DNA from: Kitasatospora sp. NBC_01287
GTDB lineage: Bacteria > Actinomycetota > Actinomycetes > Streptomycetales > Streptomycetaceae
Direction of reading: 5' to 3'
Length of the DNA: 64,000 nucleotides
Assembly (NCBI RefSeq): GCF_026340565.1
Contig: NZ_JAPEPB010000001.1
Location: 6,546,001 to 6,610,000, forward strand
Each line of letters begins with the position of its first letter. Position 1 is the stretch's first letter. This document shows, in pieces, positions 48,435 through 58,020 of the stretch. The notes under the pieces were generated by a model. That model was not told the origin of the DNA and searched no databases. It was given only the letters and a program-made list of their open reading frames with translations. The translations under genes were made by a program, and so were the position numbers.

Positions 48435-51400
48435 ATGACCGCCGGTGGCAGTCGTGTCAGCAGGCCCGAGAACCGCCTGGCCCGTCGGGGCTTCAGTGAT
48501 CCCGAGGCAGCCGTCCGGTACCTGGCCGCCCCCGCGCTGCACGGGCTGGCCGACGACCCGATCCTGCTGGACGCGCTCGGCGCCACCGCCGACCCGGACC
48601 AGGCCCTGCTGAGCCTGGCCCGGCTGCTCGAAGCCCTGCCCGAGCCCGATCGGCACACCCTGCGGGACACCCTGACGGCCGCCAAGCCGCTGCGCGACCG
48701 GCTGCTCGGCGTGCTCGGCGCCTCCGCCGCGCTCGGCGACCACCTGGCCACCCACCCGCGTGACTGGCACGCGCTGGTCACCTTCGAGCAGCGTGACATG
48801 CACCCGGGCACGGGCGACTTCCGCCGCGAGCTGGTCCAGCGGGTCCGTGACACCGACGGGGAGCCGGCCGACGCGCTGCGCGCCGCCTACCGCCGCTGCC
48901 TGCTGACCATCGCCGCCCGCGACCTGAGCGGCACCATCGACCTGCCGCAGAGCGCCGCCGAGCTCGCCGACCTGGCCGGCGCCACGCTGCGCACCGCGCT
49001 GGAGATCGCCGCCGAGCAGGAACCGGAGGCCGCCGACGCCTGCCGGCTGGCGGTGATCGGCATGGGCAAGTGCGGCGGACACGAGCTCAACTACGTCTCC
49101 GACGTGGACGTGATCTTCGTGGCCGAGCCGCGCGAAGGCGTCGAGGAGGACCGCGCGCTGCGGGCCGCCACCCGGCTGGCGGCGGCCATGATGCGGCTCT
49201 GCTCGGACACCACCCGCGAGGGCACCATCTGGCCGGTGGACGCCAATCTGCGGCCCGAGGGCCGCAACGGGCCGCTGGTGCGGACCCTGGCCAGCCATGT
49301 CGCGTACTACCAGCGCTGGGCCAAGACCTGGGAGTTCCAGGCGCTGCTGAAGGCCCGCCCGGTGGCCGGCGACGCCGAGCTGGGCGAGGCCTACTGCGCG
49401 GCGCTGGCGCCGATGGTCTGGCACGCGGCCGATCGGGAGAACTTCGTCGCGGACGTGCAGCAGATGCGCCGCCGGGTGATCGACGCGATCCCGGCCACCG
49501 AGCTGGACCGCCAGCTCAAGCTGGGCCCGGGCGGCCTGCGCGACGTGGAGTTCTCGGTGCAGCTGCTGCAGCTGGTGCACGGCCGCACCGATCCGGCGCT
49601 GCGCAGCGGCAACACCCTGGAGGCGTTGGCGGCCCTCTCCCATGGCGGCTACGTCGGCCGGGCCGACGCCGCCTCGCTGGACACCGCCTACCGTTTCCTG
49701 CGCACCCTGGAGCACCGGATCCAGCTGCACCGGCTGCGCCGCACCCACCTGATGCCCACCGACCCGGCCGACCTGCGCCGGCTGGCCCGCTCGCTCACGG
49801 CGATGATCAACGACGACACCAAGGCCGACCCGGTGGCCGCGTTGGAGCGCGAGTGGAAGCGGCACGCCCTGGAGGTGCGCCGGCTGCACGAGAAGCTCTT
49901 CTACCGCCCGCTGCTGGCCGCGGTGGCCGAGCTGTCGGCCGGTGAGGCGCTCACCCCCGGCACCCCGGCGATGAGCTCGGAGGCGGCCGAGACGCGGTTG
50001 GCGGCGCTGGGCTTCGCCGATCCGCCGGCCGCGCTGCGGCACCTGGTGGCGCTGGCCAGCGGGGTGAGCCGGAAAGCGGCGATCCAGCGCACCCTGCTGC
50101 CGGTGCTGCTGGCCTGGTTCGCCGACTCCGCGGACCCGGACGCCGGGCTGCTGGGCTTCCGCCAGGTCTCCGACGCGCTCGGGCGCACCCCCTGGTACCT
50201 GCGGCTGCTGCGCGACGAGAGCGCGGCCGCCGAGGGCCTGGCGCGGATCCTGTCGGCCGGGCGGCTGGCCCCCGACCTGCTGCTGCGCGCGCCCGAGGCG
50301 GTGGCCATGCTGGGCGACGCGCAGGGCTTGGACGCGCGCGGGCGGGCCGCGCTGGAGCAGGAGATCCGCTCGGCGGTGGGCCGGGCGCCCAGCGCGGCGG
50401 CGGGGGTGGCGGCGGCCCGCGCGGTGCGCCGCCGGGAGCTGTTCCGCACCGCCGCGGGCGATCTGCTGGGCCGCCACGGCGCGTACCCGGGCGAGGCGCT
50501 GGAGGCCACCGCCAACGCGCTCACCGATCTCAACGCCGCCACCCTGGCCGGTGCGCTGGCCGCCTGCACGGCCGACTGGGAGCGGGCGCACGACGAGGAG
50601 TTCCCGGCCCGGCTCGCGGTGATCGCGATGGGCCGGTTCGGCGGCCACGAGCTGGGCTACGGCTCGGACGCCGACGTGCTCTTCGTGCACGATCCGCTGC
50701 CCGGGACGGAGCACGACGCGACGGCCGCCGCCCGTACGGTCTGCAACCAGCTGCGCACCCTGCTGGCCGCGCCCTCCACCGAACCGGCCCTGCTGGTCGA
50801 CGCCGACCTACGGCCCGAGGGGCGCCAGGGGGCGCTGGTGCGCACGCTCGGCTCGTACGCGGCGTACTACGCGCGCTGGTCGCACGTCTGGGAGAGCCAG
50901 GCCTTGCTGCGCGCCGAGCCGATGGCGGGCGACGTCGAGCTGGGGGAGCGGTTCCGGGAGCTGATCGACCCGCTGCGCTACCCCGTGGACGGCGTGCCGG
51001 AGCGGGACCTGCTGGAGATCCGGCGGATCAAGGCGCGGATCGAGAGCGAGCGGCTGCCGCGCGGGGCCGACCCGACCACCCACACCAAGATCGGACGCGG
51101 CGGCCTGGCGGACGTCGAGTGGACGGTGCAGCTGCTCCAGCTCCAGCACGGCCACGCGCAGCCCGGGCTGCGCACCACCCGCACCCGCCAGGCGCTGCTC
51201 GCCGCGGCCCGGGCGGGCCTGCTGGCGGGCGAGGACGCGGCGGTGCTGGACGCCGCCTGGGTGCTGGCCTCCCGGGTGCGCGGCGCGGTGATGCTGGTGC
51301 GCGGGCGCCCCGGTGACAGCTTCCCGAGCGAGGCGCGGGAACTCGCGCAGGTGGCCCGCTACCTCGGGTACGGGGCGGGCCACAGCGGCGAACTCGTGGA

Positions 51401-51461
51401 CGACTACCGGCGCACCACCCGGCGGGCCCGGGCGGCGGTCGAGCGGCTCTTCTACGGCTGA
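48435..51461 (+). CDS. glnE: Bifunctional glutamine synthetase adenylyltransferase/deadenylase
   Basis: 1008 aa, the normal size. It adds and removes AMP on glutamine synthetase I in response to nitrogen status. Two nucleotidyltransferase domains are visible: VIGMGKCGGHELNYVSDVDVIFV (about residue 205, deadenylase half) and VIAMGRFGGHELGYGSDADVLFV (about 730, adenylylase half), each followed by a regulatory helical region (LKLGPGGLRDVEFSVQLLQL and TKIGRGGLADVEWTVQLLQL). ATG 48435 follows GACGAGGAG. A terminator separates it from the surface protein gene. Its substrate, GSI-beta, is not in this window. Confidence 0.95.
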   Translation: MTAGGSRVSRPENRLARRGFSDPEAAVRYLAAPALHGLADDPILLDALGATADPDQALLSLARLLEALPEPDRHTLRDTLTAAKPLRDRLLGVLGASAALGDHLATHPRDWHALVTFEQRDMHPGTGDFRRELVQRVRDTDGEPADALRAAYRRCLLTIAARDLSGTIDLPQSAAELADLAGATLRTALEIAAEQEPEAADACRLAVIGMGKCGGHELNYVSDVDVIFVAEPREGVEEDRALRAATRLAAAMMRLCSDTTREGTIWPVDANLRPEGRNGPLVRTLASHVAYYQRWAKTWEFQALLKARPVAGDAELGEAYCAALAPMVWHAADRENFVADVQQMRRRVIDAIPATELDRQLKLGPGGLRDVEFSVQLLQLVHGRTDPALRSGNTLEALAALSHGGYVGRADAASLDTAYRFLRTLEHRIQLHRLRRTHLMPTDPADLRRLARSLTAMINDDTKADPVAALEREWKRHALEVRRLHEKLFYRPLLAAVAELSAGEALTPGTPAMSSEAAETRLAALGFADPPAALRHLVALASGVSRKAAIQRTLLPVLLAWFADSADPDAGLLGFRQVSDALGRTPWYLRLLRDESAAAEGLARILSAGRLAPDLLLRAPEAVAMLGDAQGLDARGRAALEQEIRSAVGRAPSAAAGVAAARAVRRRELFRTAAGDLLGRHGAYPGEALEATANALTDLNAATLAGALAACTADWERAHDEEFPARLAVIAMGRFGGHELGYGSDADVLFVHDPLPGTEHDATAAARTVCNQLRTLLAAPSTEPALLVDADLRPEGRQGALVRTLGSYAAYYARWSHVWESQALLRAEPMAGDVELGERFRELIDPLRYPVDGVPERDLLEIRRIKARIESERLPRGADPTTHTKIGRGGLADVEWTVQLLQLQHGHAQPGLRTTRTRQALLAAARAGLLAGEDAAVLDAAWVLASRVRGAVMLVRGRPGDSFPSEARELAQVARYLGYGAGHSGELVDDYRRTTRRARAAVERLFYG

Positions 51462-51512
51462 GCCGCCCGCGTCCGTCGTCGGCGATCCCTCAGTGGCTGG
51501 TCAGCGGTTCGG

Positions 51513-52538
51513 TCAGCGCCGGGAGCCGGCGCCCACCGGGGTGGGGCGCTGCTCGGGCACGGCGGCCTGGGCCTGCCAGGCGGTCGGGATCTGCGGGAAC
51601 TGGAAGGCCCAGCGGTGGTAGATCAGCCGGGTCGCGGCGAAGCCGAGCGCCAGGCAGAGCAGGCCGCCCACCGCGTCCATCCAGTAGTGGTTGCCGGTGG
51701 AGATGATCACCGAGAGGGTGAACAGCGGGTAGATGAGCCCCAGCGCCCTGATCCACCTGCGTTCGGCCAGGAAGAAGATGGTCAGCCCGCACCAGGTCGA
51801 CCAGCCGATGTGCATCGAGGGCATCGCGGCGAACTGGTTGGTGGCGCTGGCCGCCGCCCCCGAGGCCAGCGAGCCCCAGGTGTGGTGGACCTCGACGGTG
51901 TCGACGAAGCCGAGCCCGGCCAGCCGCGGTGGGGCCAGCGGGAAGAAGTAGAAGCCCAGCAGGGCCGCGCCGGTGGTGATGAAGAGCACCGTGCGAGCGG
52001 CCGCGTAGCGGCCCGGGTGGCTGCGGTAGAGCCAGACCAGCACACCGATCGTGATGATGAAGTGCAGCGTCGCGTAGTAGTAGTTCATCCCCACGATCAG
52101 CCAGGTGACCGAGTTGACCGCGTGGTTGATCGAGCGCTCGACGTCGATGCCGAGGAACTGCTCGGTGTGCCAGACCCACATGGCGTTGCGGTGCGCGATG
52201 TCCGCCTGTTCGGGCACCGCGTTGCGCACCAGTGAGTAGATCCAGTAGCTGAAGCCGATCAGCGCCAGCTCGAAGAGGAGCCGGGGGCGGGCCGGACCGC
52301 GCCGCTGCGCCATGATCCGGTGCCGCAGCGAGCCGGTGGCCCGTACGGCGGTGCTGCCGCCGGCTCCGTCCACGGCCGACTCGGCCGGGTGGCCGGTGGC
52401 TCGGACGGAACCGCCGGCGCTGAGCGGGGCGGCTTCGGCGCCGTCCTGCCTCTGGCTTTCGGTCGGTTCCCCCATGGACGAGAAGTCTGCCAGACGATCT
52501 GTGGCCGTCCGATCATCCTCTGGTCGTGGATTCTTCAC
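51513..52538 (-). CDS. PAP2 superfamily membrane phosphatase / inositol phosphotransferase-like protein
   Basis: 341 aa with six membrane helices. The motifs RLAGLGFVDTVE, AAMPSMHIGWSTW and STGNHYWMDAVGG correspond to the PSxH and GxHYxxD-type blocks (PAP2_3, inositol phosphorylceramide synthase-like), with both catalytic histidines present. It probably transfers or hydrolyses a phosphate head group of a membrane lipid. The first 85 residues are cytoplasmic, Ala/Gly-rich and poorly ordered. GTG 52538 is the start because GGGAGG lies 7 nt upstream; the in-frame ATG 63 bp further in lacks a site. Confidence 0.85.
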   Translation of the reverse strand: MKNPRPEDDRTATDRLADFSSMGEPTESQRQDGAEAAPLSAGGSVRATGHPAESAVDGAGGSTAVRATGSLRHRIMAQRRGPARPRLLFELALIGFSYWIYSLVRNAVPEQADIAHRNAMWVWHTEQFLGIDVERSINHAVNSVTWLIVGMNYYYATLHFIITIGVLVWLYRSHPGRYAAARTVLFITTGAALLGFYFFPLAPPRLAGLGFVDTVEVHHTWGSLASGAAASATNQFAAMPSMHIGWSTWCGLTIFFLAERRWIRALGLIYPLFTLSVIISTGNHYWMDAVGGLLCLALGFAATRLIYHRWAFQFPQIPTAWQAQAAVPEQRPTPVGAGSRR

Positions 52539-52638
52539 CGGCTGTCCTCCCTCGGTGTGAGGCGGTTGCCTCCGACCGGGGTGGGGGAGGCAGCGCGGTG
52601 CGCGCGATCAGCGCGCGGCGGAGGGACACACATGCGTT

Positions 52639-52781
52639 CCATTGTTACGCGTTCGCAATACCGGGGGCGAGGCGGGGTCCTGGTCGGGGGGTTCGCTCGA
52701 ACCCGGCTCGAGCCGGGGCCCCGCGCGCCGTTCATTCCGTCGTTGGTCTTGGAGAGGCGTTGTCAATCCTGTAAACAATGG
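52639..52781. promoter_or_regulatory. Divergent control region between PAP2 and HTH-TPR genes
   Basis: This region contains a perfect 16-bp palindrome, CCCGGCTCGAGCCGGG (52702-52717). Near-complementary segments CCATTGTTAC (52639-52648) and GTAAACAATGG (52771-52781) lie at its edges. TTGTCA (52760-52765) is a possible -35. The 300-bp gap is partly A/T-rich and holds no gene. Confidence 0.4.
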
Positions 52782-52838
52782 AGTCAAGTCAGTCAGCACG
52801 GTGCGGGGCACCGCCAGACAGTCGAGGCAAGGGCGGGC

Positions 52839-54212
52839 ATGGAATCCGGGCAGGACGCCACAACGGAGATCGGCCGACGGCTGCGGGACCTGCGCCGCGA
52901 GCGCGGGCTCAAACAGAGCGATCTGGCCGGTGAGGGCATGTCGGTCAGCTACCTGTCGCTGCTGGAGTCCGGCAAGCGCCCGGTCACCCCGGCGATCCTG
53001 CACCGGCTGGCCGCCGAGCTCGGGTGCACGGTGGAGTTCCTGCGCACCGGGCAGGAGGGCGATCGCGAGCTGGAGCGCCAGCAGGAGCTGCTGCTCCGGA
53101 TCACCCTGGGTGAGCTGGCGCTGCGTGGCGGTGAGTACGGCGCGGCACTGGCGGCCTGCGACGCGGTGCTGGCCGAGGACCCGCCCGCCGAGACCGCCAC
53201 CCGGCGCCGCGCCAAGATCGCCCGAGCCGACGCACTGGAGCGGCTGAACCGCCCGGCCGAGGCGCTGGCGGTGCTGCACGAGCTGTACCGGGACGCGGCG
53301 CTCGGGCCGGGCGCCGCCGAGTGGCTGCGGCTCGCGGTGGCGCTCTGCCGCTGCCATCTGCTCGCGGGCGAGCCGGCCAGCGCCGTGGAGCTGGGGCAGG
53401 GCGCGCTGGCCCGCCTGGACGCGGTGATCGCCACCCCGACCGAGGACCACCTCGGCCTCGGTGTCGCGCTGATCGAGGCGCAGCACCGCAGCGGCGGCCT
53501 GGCCGCCGCCAAGGAGCTGGCCGACCGGCTGCTGCCGCACGCCGAGCGCACCGCCTCCCCGGCCGCCCGGGCCGCCGCCTTCCGGCACGCCAGCCGGCGC
53601 GCCCAGCAGCGCGGCGAGACGGCGCTCGCGCTCACCCTGGCCGAGCGCGCCCTCGCGCTGCCCGCCGAGGACGAGGTGGCCCGCTACCTCGGCCTGCTCA
53701 AGGCCGGCTACGGCTCGCTGCTGCTCGACGGCCCGGAGCCGGAGCCGGGGCTGGCCAAGAAGTACCTCGCGCTGGCCGGCCAGGAGCTGGCCCGCTGCGG
53801 GCGCCAGTTGGACCGGGCCGGCTGCGAACTGAGCCTGGCCCGCGCAGATCTGATGCTGGGTGAGTACGCCGACGGGGCCGCGCACGCGGAGCGCGCGCTG
53901 GACCTGGCGGGCGAGGGGCACACCGGGGTCGGGGTCTGGGCCTGGCTGCAGCTGGGTGAGGCCCGCCGGCTGCAGGGCCGGACGCGGGAGGCCACCGAGG
54001 CGCTGCACACCGTGGAGCGACTGCTCGGCGAGGAGCAGGCGCTGCTGGCCGCCGGGCGGGAGCGGGCCGAGGTGTGGCGGGCGCTGGGCGACCAGTGGCT
54101 GGGGCACGGCTGCCCGGAGGCGGCGATGAACGCCTACCGGCAGGGCCTCGCGGCGGCGGGGCTGTCGGGCGCCGCCCCGCTGCGCGCGGTGCTGCGGCCC
54201 GCCGGGCTGTGA
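52839..54212 (+). CDS. XRE-family helix-turn-helix regulator with TPR repeats
   Basis: 457 aa. Residues 12-70 are a HTH_3 domain (IGRRLRDLRRERGLKQSDLA, then SVSYLSLLESGKRPVTPAIL). The remaining 380 residues are tetratricopeptide-like helices rich in Ala/Leu/Glu, which would bind a peptide or protein partner, as in peptide-sensing RRNPP regulators or developmental regulators of actinobacteria. ATG 52839 follows AAGGGCGGGC. The neighbour at 54397 is a paralogue of the TPR part without the DNA-binding domain. Targets are unknown; the palindrome upstream is a candidate autoregulatory site. Confidence 0.88.
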   Translation: MESGQDATTEIGRRLRDLRRERGLKQSDLAGEGMSVSYLSLLESGKRPVTPAILHRLAAELGCTVEFLRTGQEGDRELERQQELLLRITLGELALRGGEYGAALAACDAVLAEDPPAETATRRRAKIARADALERLNRPAEALAVLHELYRDAALGPGAAEWLRLAVALCRCHLLAGEPASAVELGQGALARLDAVIATPTEDHLGLGVALIEAQHRSGGLAAAKELADRLLPHAERTASPAARAAAFRHASRRAQQRGETALALTLAERALALPAEDEVARYLGLLKAGYGSLLLDGPEPEPGLAKKYLALAGQELARCGRQLDRAGCELSLARADLMLGEYADGAAHAERALDLAGEGHTGVGVWAWLQLGEARRLQGRTREATEALHTVERLLGEEQALLAAGRERAEVWRALGDQWLGHGCPEAAMNAYRQGLAAAGLSGAAPLRAVLRPAGL

Positions 54213-54396
54213 GCGGTGCGGTGGCGGGCCGAGGGGCGGGGACCGGGACTTGGGTCCGTGCCGCCGCCGCGTCCGGTGGGTCCCGGTTGCTGGACGGCTG
54301 GGGTTGGCCGGGCGGCCGGCGGGTAACCTGATCCGGACCACGAACCCGGGCACGCCCCCGCCAGCACCCCGGCCTCCACAGAGGGGGACAGACCCT

Positions 54397-55515
54397 GTGA
54401 CGCTCCGGCTGGACACGGCCTTCGCTGAACTGGCCCTGCGCAACGGCGGTGACGCCGAGGCGCTGGCCGTCTTCGGCCGCGTGCTGGCCGCCGACCCGCC
54501 GCCGGACCGGCAGACCGCCCGCCGGGCCGGGCGCGGCCGGGCCTGGGCGTTGGAGAAGCTCGGGCGGCTGGAGCGGGCGATCGGCGCCTATCGCGAGCTG
54601 CTGGCCGAGCCCGACACCGAAGTCGGCTCCGAGGACTGGGCGTTGCTCGCGGTGGCGCTCTGCCGCTGCTACCGCGACGTGGGCGATCAGGCGATGAGCG
54701 TGGACTTCGGCGAGCGGGCGATGGCCGAGCTGAGCCGGGCCGACGTGGCACCGCTGCCCGAGCACCTGCAGCTCGGCTCGACCCTGATGGGCTGCTACAT
54801 CTCGCGCGGGGACCTGACCTCGGCCAAGCTGCTGGCCGAGCGGCTGCTGCCGCTGGCCCGCTCCACCGGCTCGCGGGTCGCGCTCGGCGCGGTGGAGTGG
54901 AACGCCTCGCTGATCGCCCGGGAGCAGGGCCGGTTCGACGAGGCGCTCGAACTGGCGGAGCGCGCCCTGGCATTGATGGCGGAGGCGGACAACGCCCGTC
55001 ACCAGGGCATGCTGCGGTGCAACCTGGCCCGGGTGCTGATCGCCAGGGGCGAGCCGGCCGGCGCGCTGGACCTGCTGGTCGCCGCCTACGGGATCCTGCG
55101 GGAGAGCGCCCGGATCTCGGAAGTGGTCTTCTGCGTGGTGCTGCTCTCCGAGGTGCTGGTCCAACTCGGCGATCCGGCCGGGGCCCTGGAGTGGGCCGCG
55201 CGGGGGACGGCGCTGCTGGAGGCGATCGGCGAGGAGCTCTGGCACGAGCGGGCCGCGCTCGCGCTGGCCTTCGGGCGGGCCCACCTGGTGGCCGGTGACG
55301 AGGAGTTCGGCGAGGCGGAACTGCACCGCTGCGGGAGGCTGCTGGACCGCTCCGGCGACCACCGCGACGTCGCGCTGATCTGGCGCAGGCTGGGCGACTC
55401 CTGGGCGGAGCGGGAGCGGCCCGTCCAGGCGATGGCGGCCTACCAGGCGGCACTGACCGCCCTGGGTCTGCCGGCCGTGCCCGCGGCCTCCTCCCGCCGC
55501 CGCGCGCTCTCCTGA
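54397..55515 (+). CDS. TPR protein, paralogue of the preceding regulator without HTH
   Basis: 372 aa of tetratricopeptide-like helices. It aligns with the TPR half of the preceding gene: FAELALRNGGDAEALAVFGR against LGELALRGGEYGAALAACDA, ALLAVALCRCYRDVG against WLRLAVALCRCHLLAG, and IWRRLGDSWAERERPVQAMA against VWRALGDQWLGHGCPEAAMN. It has no DNA-binding domain and no signal peptide. It may form mixed complexes with, or compete for the ligand of, the HTH protein; this is inference. GTG 54397 has GAGGGGG upstream. The 184-bp gap with TAACCT suggests its own promoter. Confidence 0.8.
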   Translation: MTLRLDTAFAELALRNGGDAEALAVFGRVLAADPPPDRQTARRAGRGRAWALEKLGRLERAIGAYRELLAEPDTEVGSEDWALLAVALCRCYRDVGDQAMSVDFGERAMAELSRADVAPLPEHLQLGSTLMGCYISRGDLTSAKLLAERLLPLARSTGSRVALGAVEWNASLIAREQGRFDEALELAERALALMAEADNARHQGMLRCNLARVLIARGEPAGALDLLVAAYGILRESARISEVVFCVVLLSEVLVQLGDPAGALEWAARGTALLEAIGEELWHERAALALAFGRAHLVAGDEEFGEAELHRCGRLLDRSGDHRDVALIWRRLGDSWAERERPVQAMAAYQAALTALGLPAVPAASSRRRALS

Positions 55516-55549
55516 GAGTCGGCCGGGGAGCAGGCCCGGCAGCTCCTGT

Positions 55550-55562
55550 TGACGCCTCGTCA
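55550..55562. terminator. TGACG-N3-CGTCA palindrome at the LysR gene end
   Basis: A 5-bp stem with loop CCT; its right end is the LysR stop codon. It lies 35 bp past the convergent TPR gene stop. Confidence 0.4.
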
Positions 55563-56495
55563 GGCGGCCTTGGTCCAGCCGGTGAACCGCCGCAGCTCGG
55601 CCACCAGCCGGGTGAGCAACGGCTCGGGAGCCCGGCTGCTCCAGGTGAGCGCCAGGTGCGAAGGGGCGGCGTCGCGCACCGGCAGCCAGCTCACCCCGGG
55701 GGCGGCCGGAGCCCAGCGGCTCAGCGGCTCGGGGGCCAGCCAGACGCCCCGCCCGCGGGCCACCGCCAGCAGGCAGTCCTCGACCTTCCCCCAGCCCTCG
55801 ACCTTCCCCCAGTCCTCGGCCGGAGCGGCGCGCGGCACGGACCAGGGTCCGCGCGCCTCGGCGCACTCGAAGCTGTCCGGCACCACCAAGGCCTCCTCGG
55901 CCAGGTCGGCCAGGCAGACGGAGGCCCGGTCCGCCAGCCGGTGGCCCCGGCGCACCGCGACCGCCCGCTGGTAGGCGCGCACCCGGGCCTGTCGCAGCGT
56001 GCCCGGGGCGGCCGGCAGCCAGAGGAAGGCCGCGTCCGCCTCGTCGGACCGCAGAAGCGCCAGCTCCTCGGCCAGGGTCGGCACTGTGATCAGGTCGATG
56101 GCCAGCCCGGGGATCGCCTCCTCCATCGCGGCCGCCGCCTCCAGCGCGAACGGCGCGGTGGCGTACGGGCAGCAGGCCAGCCGCAGCGGACGGGCGGGCT
56201 CGGGCCGCTCGGCCCGGGCGCGCAGCCGGGCGGCCAGGCTGTCCAGCTCGCCGACCACGCTGCGGGCGCCGACCGCCAGCTCGGCGCCGGCCGGGGTCAG
56301 GCTGACGCCTCGTGAGGTGCGCACCAGCAAGGGGGCGCCCAGGGCCCGTTCGAGCTGCTGGATCTGGACCGAGACGGCCTGCTGGGCCAGGTGCAGCCGG
56401 GCTGCCGCCCGGGTGATGTTCAACTCCTGGGACACCATCAGGAAGGAGCGCAGATGGCGCAGTTCGACGCCTGCCGCGATGCTGTCCGCTGCCAT
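55560..56495 (-). CDS. LysR family transcriptional regulator
   Basis: 311 aa. The N-terminal winged helix is clear (VELRHLRSFLMVSQELNITR, then AARLHLAQQAVSVQIQQLER, then LLVRTSRGVSLTPAGAEL), followed by the periplasmic-binding-like effector domain. An in-frame 18-bp duplication around 55788-55818 repeats the hexapeptide WGKVEx in the effector domain. ATG 56495 follows AGGGGGCC. It originally faced the PII gene divergently across about 130 bp and may have regulated it. An IS630-type element now separates them. GTCACAGG direct repeats at 56556 and 56575 could be its binding sites. Confidence 0.9.
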   Translation of the reverse strand: MAADSIAAGVELRHLRSFLMVSQELNITRAAARLHLAQQAVSVQIQQLERALGAPLLVRTSRGVSLTPAGAELAVGARSVVGELDSLAARLRARAERPEPARPLRLACCPYATAPFALEAAAAMEEAIPGLAIDLITVPTLAEELALLRSDEADAAFLWLPAAPGTLRQARVRAYQRAVAVRRGHRLADRASVCLADLAEEALVVPDSFECAEARGPWSVPRAAPAEDWGKVEGWGKVEDCLLAVARGRGVWLAPEPLSRWAPAAPGVSWLPVRDAAPSHLALTWSSRAPEPLLTRLVAELRRFTGWTKAA

Positions 56496-56555
56496 CTGGC
56501 CCCCTGTAGCCCCGGTGTCGGACCTGATCAAACACGGGATGTAAAATATCGTCAA

Positions 56556-56593
56556 GTCACAGGTAAAGGCGCTGGTCACAGGCGAGGTTGACG
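56556..56593. promoter_or_regulatory. Control region between LysR gene and the IS element
   Basis: GTCACAGG occurs at 56556-56563 and 56575-56582, and TTGACG at 56588-56593 is a -35-like hexamer reading towards the PII gene. The IS begins 23 bp further on. Confidence 0.4.
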
Positions 56594-56658
56594 GGCGCCC
56601 GGCGGCCCGATCGCTAGTGCTCTGACCGATATGGTTCGCCGGGTTGAGACGGAGGGCC

Positions 56659-56901
56659 GTGTTGTTCGTAGAGATCGTCTTTGTTGGTTTGCCGATCGAC
56701 CGTGATGAGGTCGAGGAGGCGGTGGAGGCCGAGTTCGGCCTCCACGGTGAGGTCACAGGCGCGGGCAGCGGCATGGGTCGTTGCCATCTCGACCTGGAGA
56801 TCGCGGAGGGCTTGCAGCGGGACGAAGCACTGACGCGGCTCCGCGGCGTCCTGGCCGAGCTCGGGGTCGCTGAGTTTGCGGAGCTCAACGTCGGCGATTG
56901 A
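56659..56901 (+). CDS. Small passenger protein of the IS element
   Basis: 80 aa: VLFVEIVFVGLPIDRDEVEE, then AVEAEFGLHGEVTGAGSGMG, RCHLDLEIAEGLQRDEALTR and LRGVLAELGVAEFAELNVGD. The beta-alpha-beta pattern with acidic helices is compatible with a small ferredoxin-like fold; no family is recognised. GGAGGG directly precedes GTG 56659, and TTG 56662 is better spaced and equally possible. The gene lies wholly inside the inverted repeats and its stop abuts the transposase stop (TGATCA), so it moves with the element. It might modulate transposition or act on the host; neither is shown. Confidence 0.7.
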   Translation: MLFVEIVFVGLPIDRDEVEEAVEAEFGLHGEVTGAGSGMGRCHLDLEIAEGLQRDEALTRLRGVLAELGVAEFAELNVGD

Positions 56902-58020
56902 TCAGGCCGCCGCCGGTCGGCCGCCCCAGCGCAGGCCCTTCTCACTGCGGATGCGGGCGCGTTCGCGGCGTTGGGCGGCGAGTACGTCGGGGTGGCGGGC
57001 GTTGGTGTTGCGCCAGCGCAGGTAGCGGTGCAGTTCGCGGGTCTGGACCGTGTGGTTGGGGTGGTTCGAGTTCGCGAGGGTGAACTGCCTCAGCGGCCCG
57101 AAGTGCGCCTCGATCGGGTTGGCCCAGGAAGCGTTCGTCGGGGTGAAGCAGAGGTGGACGTTGTTGTTGTGAGCCCAGCTGCGGATCTTCTTGCCGTTGT
57201 GGGCGGAGAGGTTGTCCAGGATCACGTAGACCGGGGCGCCGTCTGGGCGGGCGGCCCGGATCGATCGGAGTGCGGCCATGGTGTTCGTGGTGCCCTTGCG
57301 GCGGCGGTTGACGCCCCACAGGGTGTCGTCGCCGATCGAGTAGCAGCCGTGGAAGTAGGTGACGCCGTGGGTGCGATGGTAGGTCGCCGGCAGCCGGTCG
57401 GGCCTGCCCTCCTTGGCCCAGCAGGATCCGCCGTTGGGGCGGATACCGAGCGGTCCGAACTCGTCGAACGCGAACGTGCGGTCGGGGAAGCGGTCCAGGA
57501 CGTGCTCGATCCGGTCGAGCTTGGCATCCCGCTCCGGGTCGGTGGACTCCTTCCACGTCTTGGTCCGTTGGAAGGTGACGCCGCGTCGGGCGAGCAGGCA
57601 GCGCAGAGCCTCGCGACCCAGGCGGATCACCCGGCCGTGAACCTTGCGCAGGTAGGCGGCGAGCTTGCGGATCGACCAGCGGGTGAAGGGCTGCCCGAGC
57701 TTGGCCGGGCGAGTGGTGGCCGTCTGGACGACGAAGTCCTCGTCGTCAGGACTGAGCAGGCGGGGACGGCCTCCCGCCCAACGAGGGTCCAGGCAGGCCA
57801 GACCGATCTCGTTGAACCGGTGGATCACGTCACGCACGGTGTCTTCGTCGGCCGCGACCAACTGGGCGATGACCGGCACGCGGTTGCCGCCGGCCGAGGC
57901 CAGCAGCATCATCGCCCGCCGGTAGCGCACCGTGTTCGTGCTGCCCCGACGCACGATCCGCTGTAACTGCTGCCCCTCCTGGTCGGTCAGTCTCCGGACC
58001 TTGACCGGCTCCGCCACCAC
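56902..58020 (-). CDS. IS630 family transposase
   Basis: 372 aa. An N-terminal helix-turn-helix region (LQRIVRRGSTNTVRYRRAMM, then GNRVPVIAQLVAADEDTVRD) precedes the catalytic DDE domain: FAFDEFGPLG (first Asp), VYVILDNLSAHNGKK (second Asp) and SWANPIEAHFGPLRQF (Glu). All three acidic residues are present, so it is probably functional. It cuts and pastes the element at TA dinucleotides. GTG 58020 follows GGGGAGGC; the next codon is also GTG and is better spaced. Confidence 0.93.
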   Translation of the reverse strand: MVAEPVKVRRLTDQEGQQLQRIVRRGSTNTVRYRRAMMLLASAGGNRVPVIAQLVAADEDTVRDVIHRFNEIGLACLDPRWAGGRPRLLSPDDEDFVVQTATTRPAKLGQPFTRWSIRKLAAYLRKVHGRVIRLGREALRCLLARRGVTFQRTKTWKESTDPERDAKLDRIEHVLDRFPDRTFAFDEFGPLGIRPNGGSCWAKEGRPDRLPATYHRTHGVTYFHGCYSIGDDTLWGVNRRRKGTTNTMAALRSIRAARPDGAPVYVILDNLSAHNGKKIRSWAHNNNVHLCFTPTNASWANPIEAHFGPLRQFTLANSNHPNHTVQTRELHRYLRWRNTNARHPDVLAAQRRERARIRSEKGLRWGGRPAAA

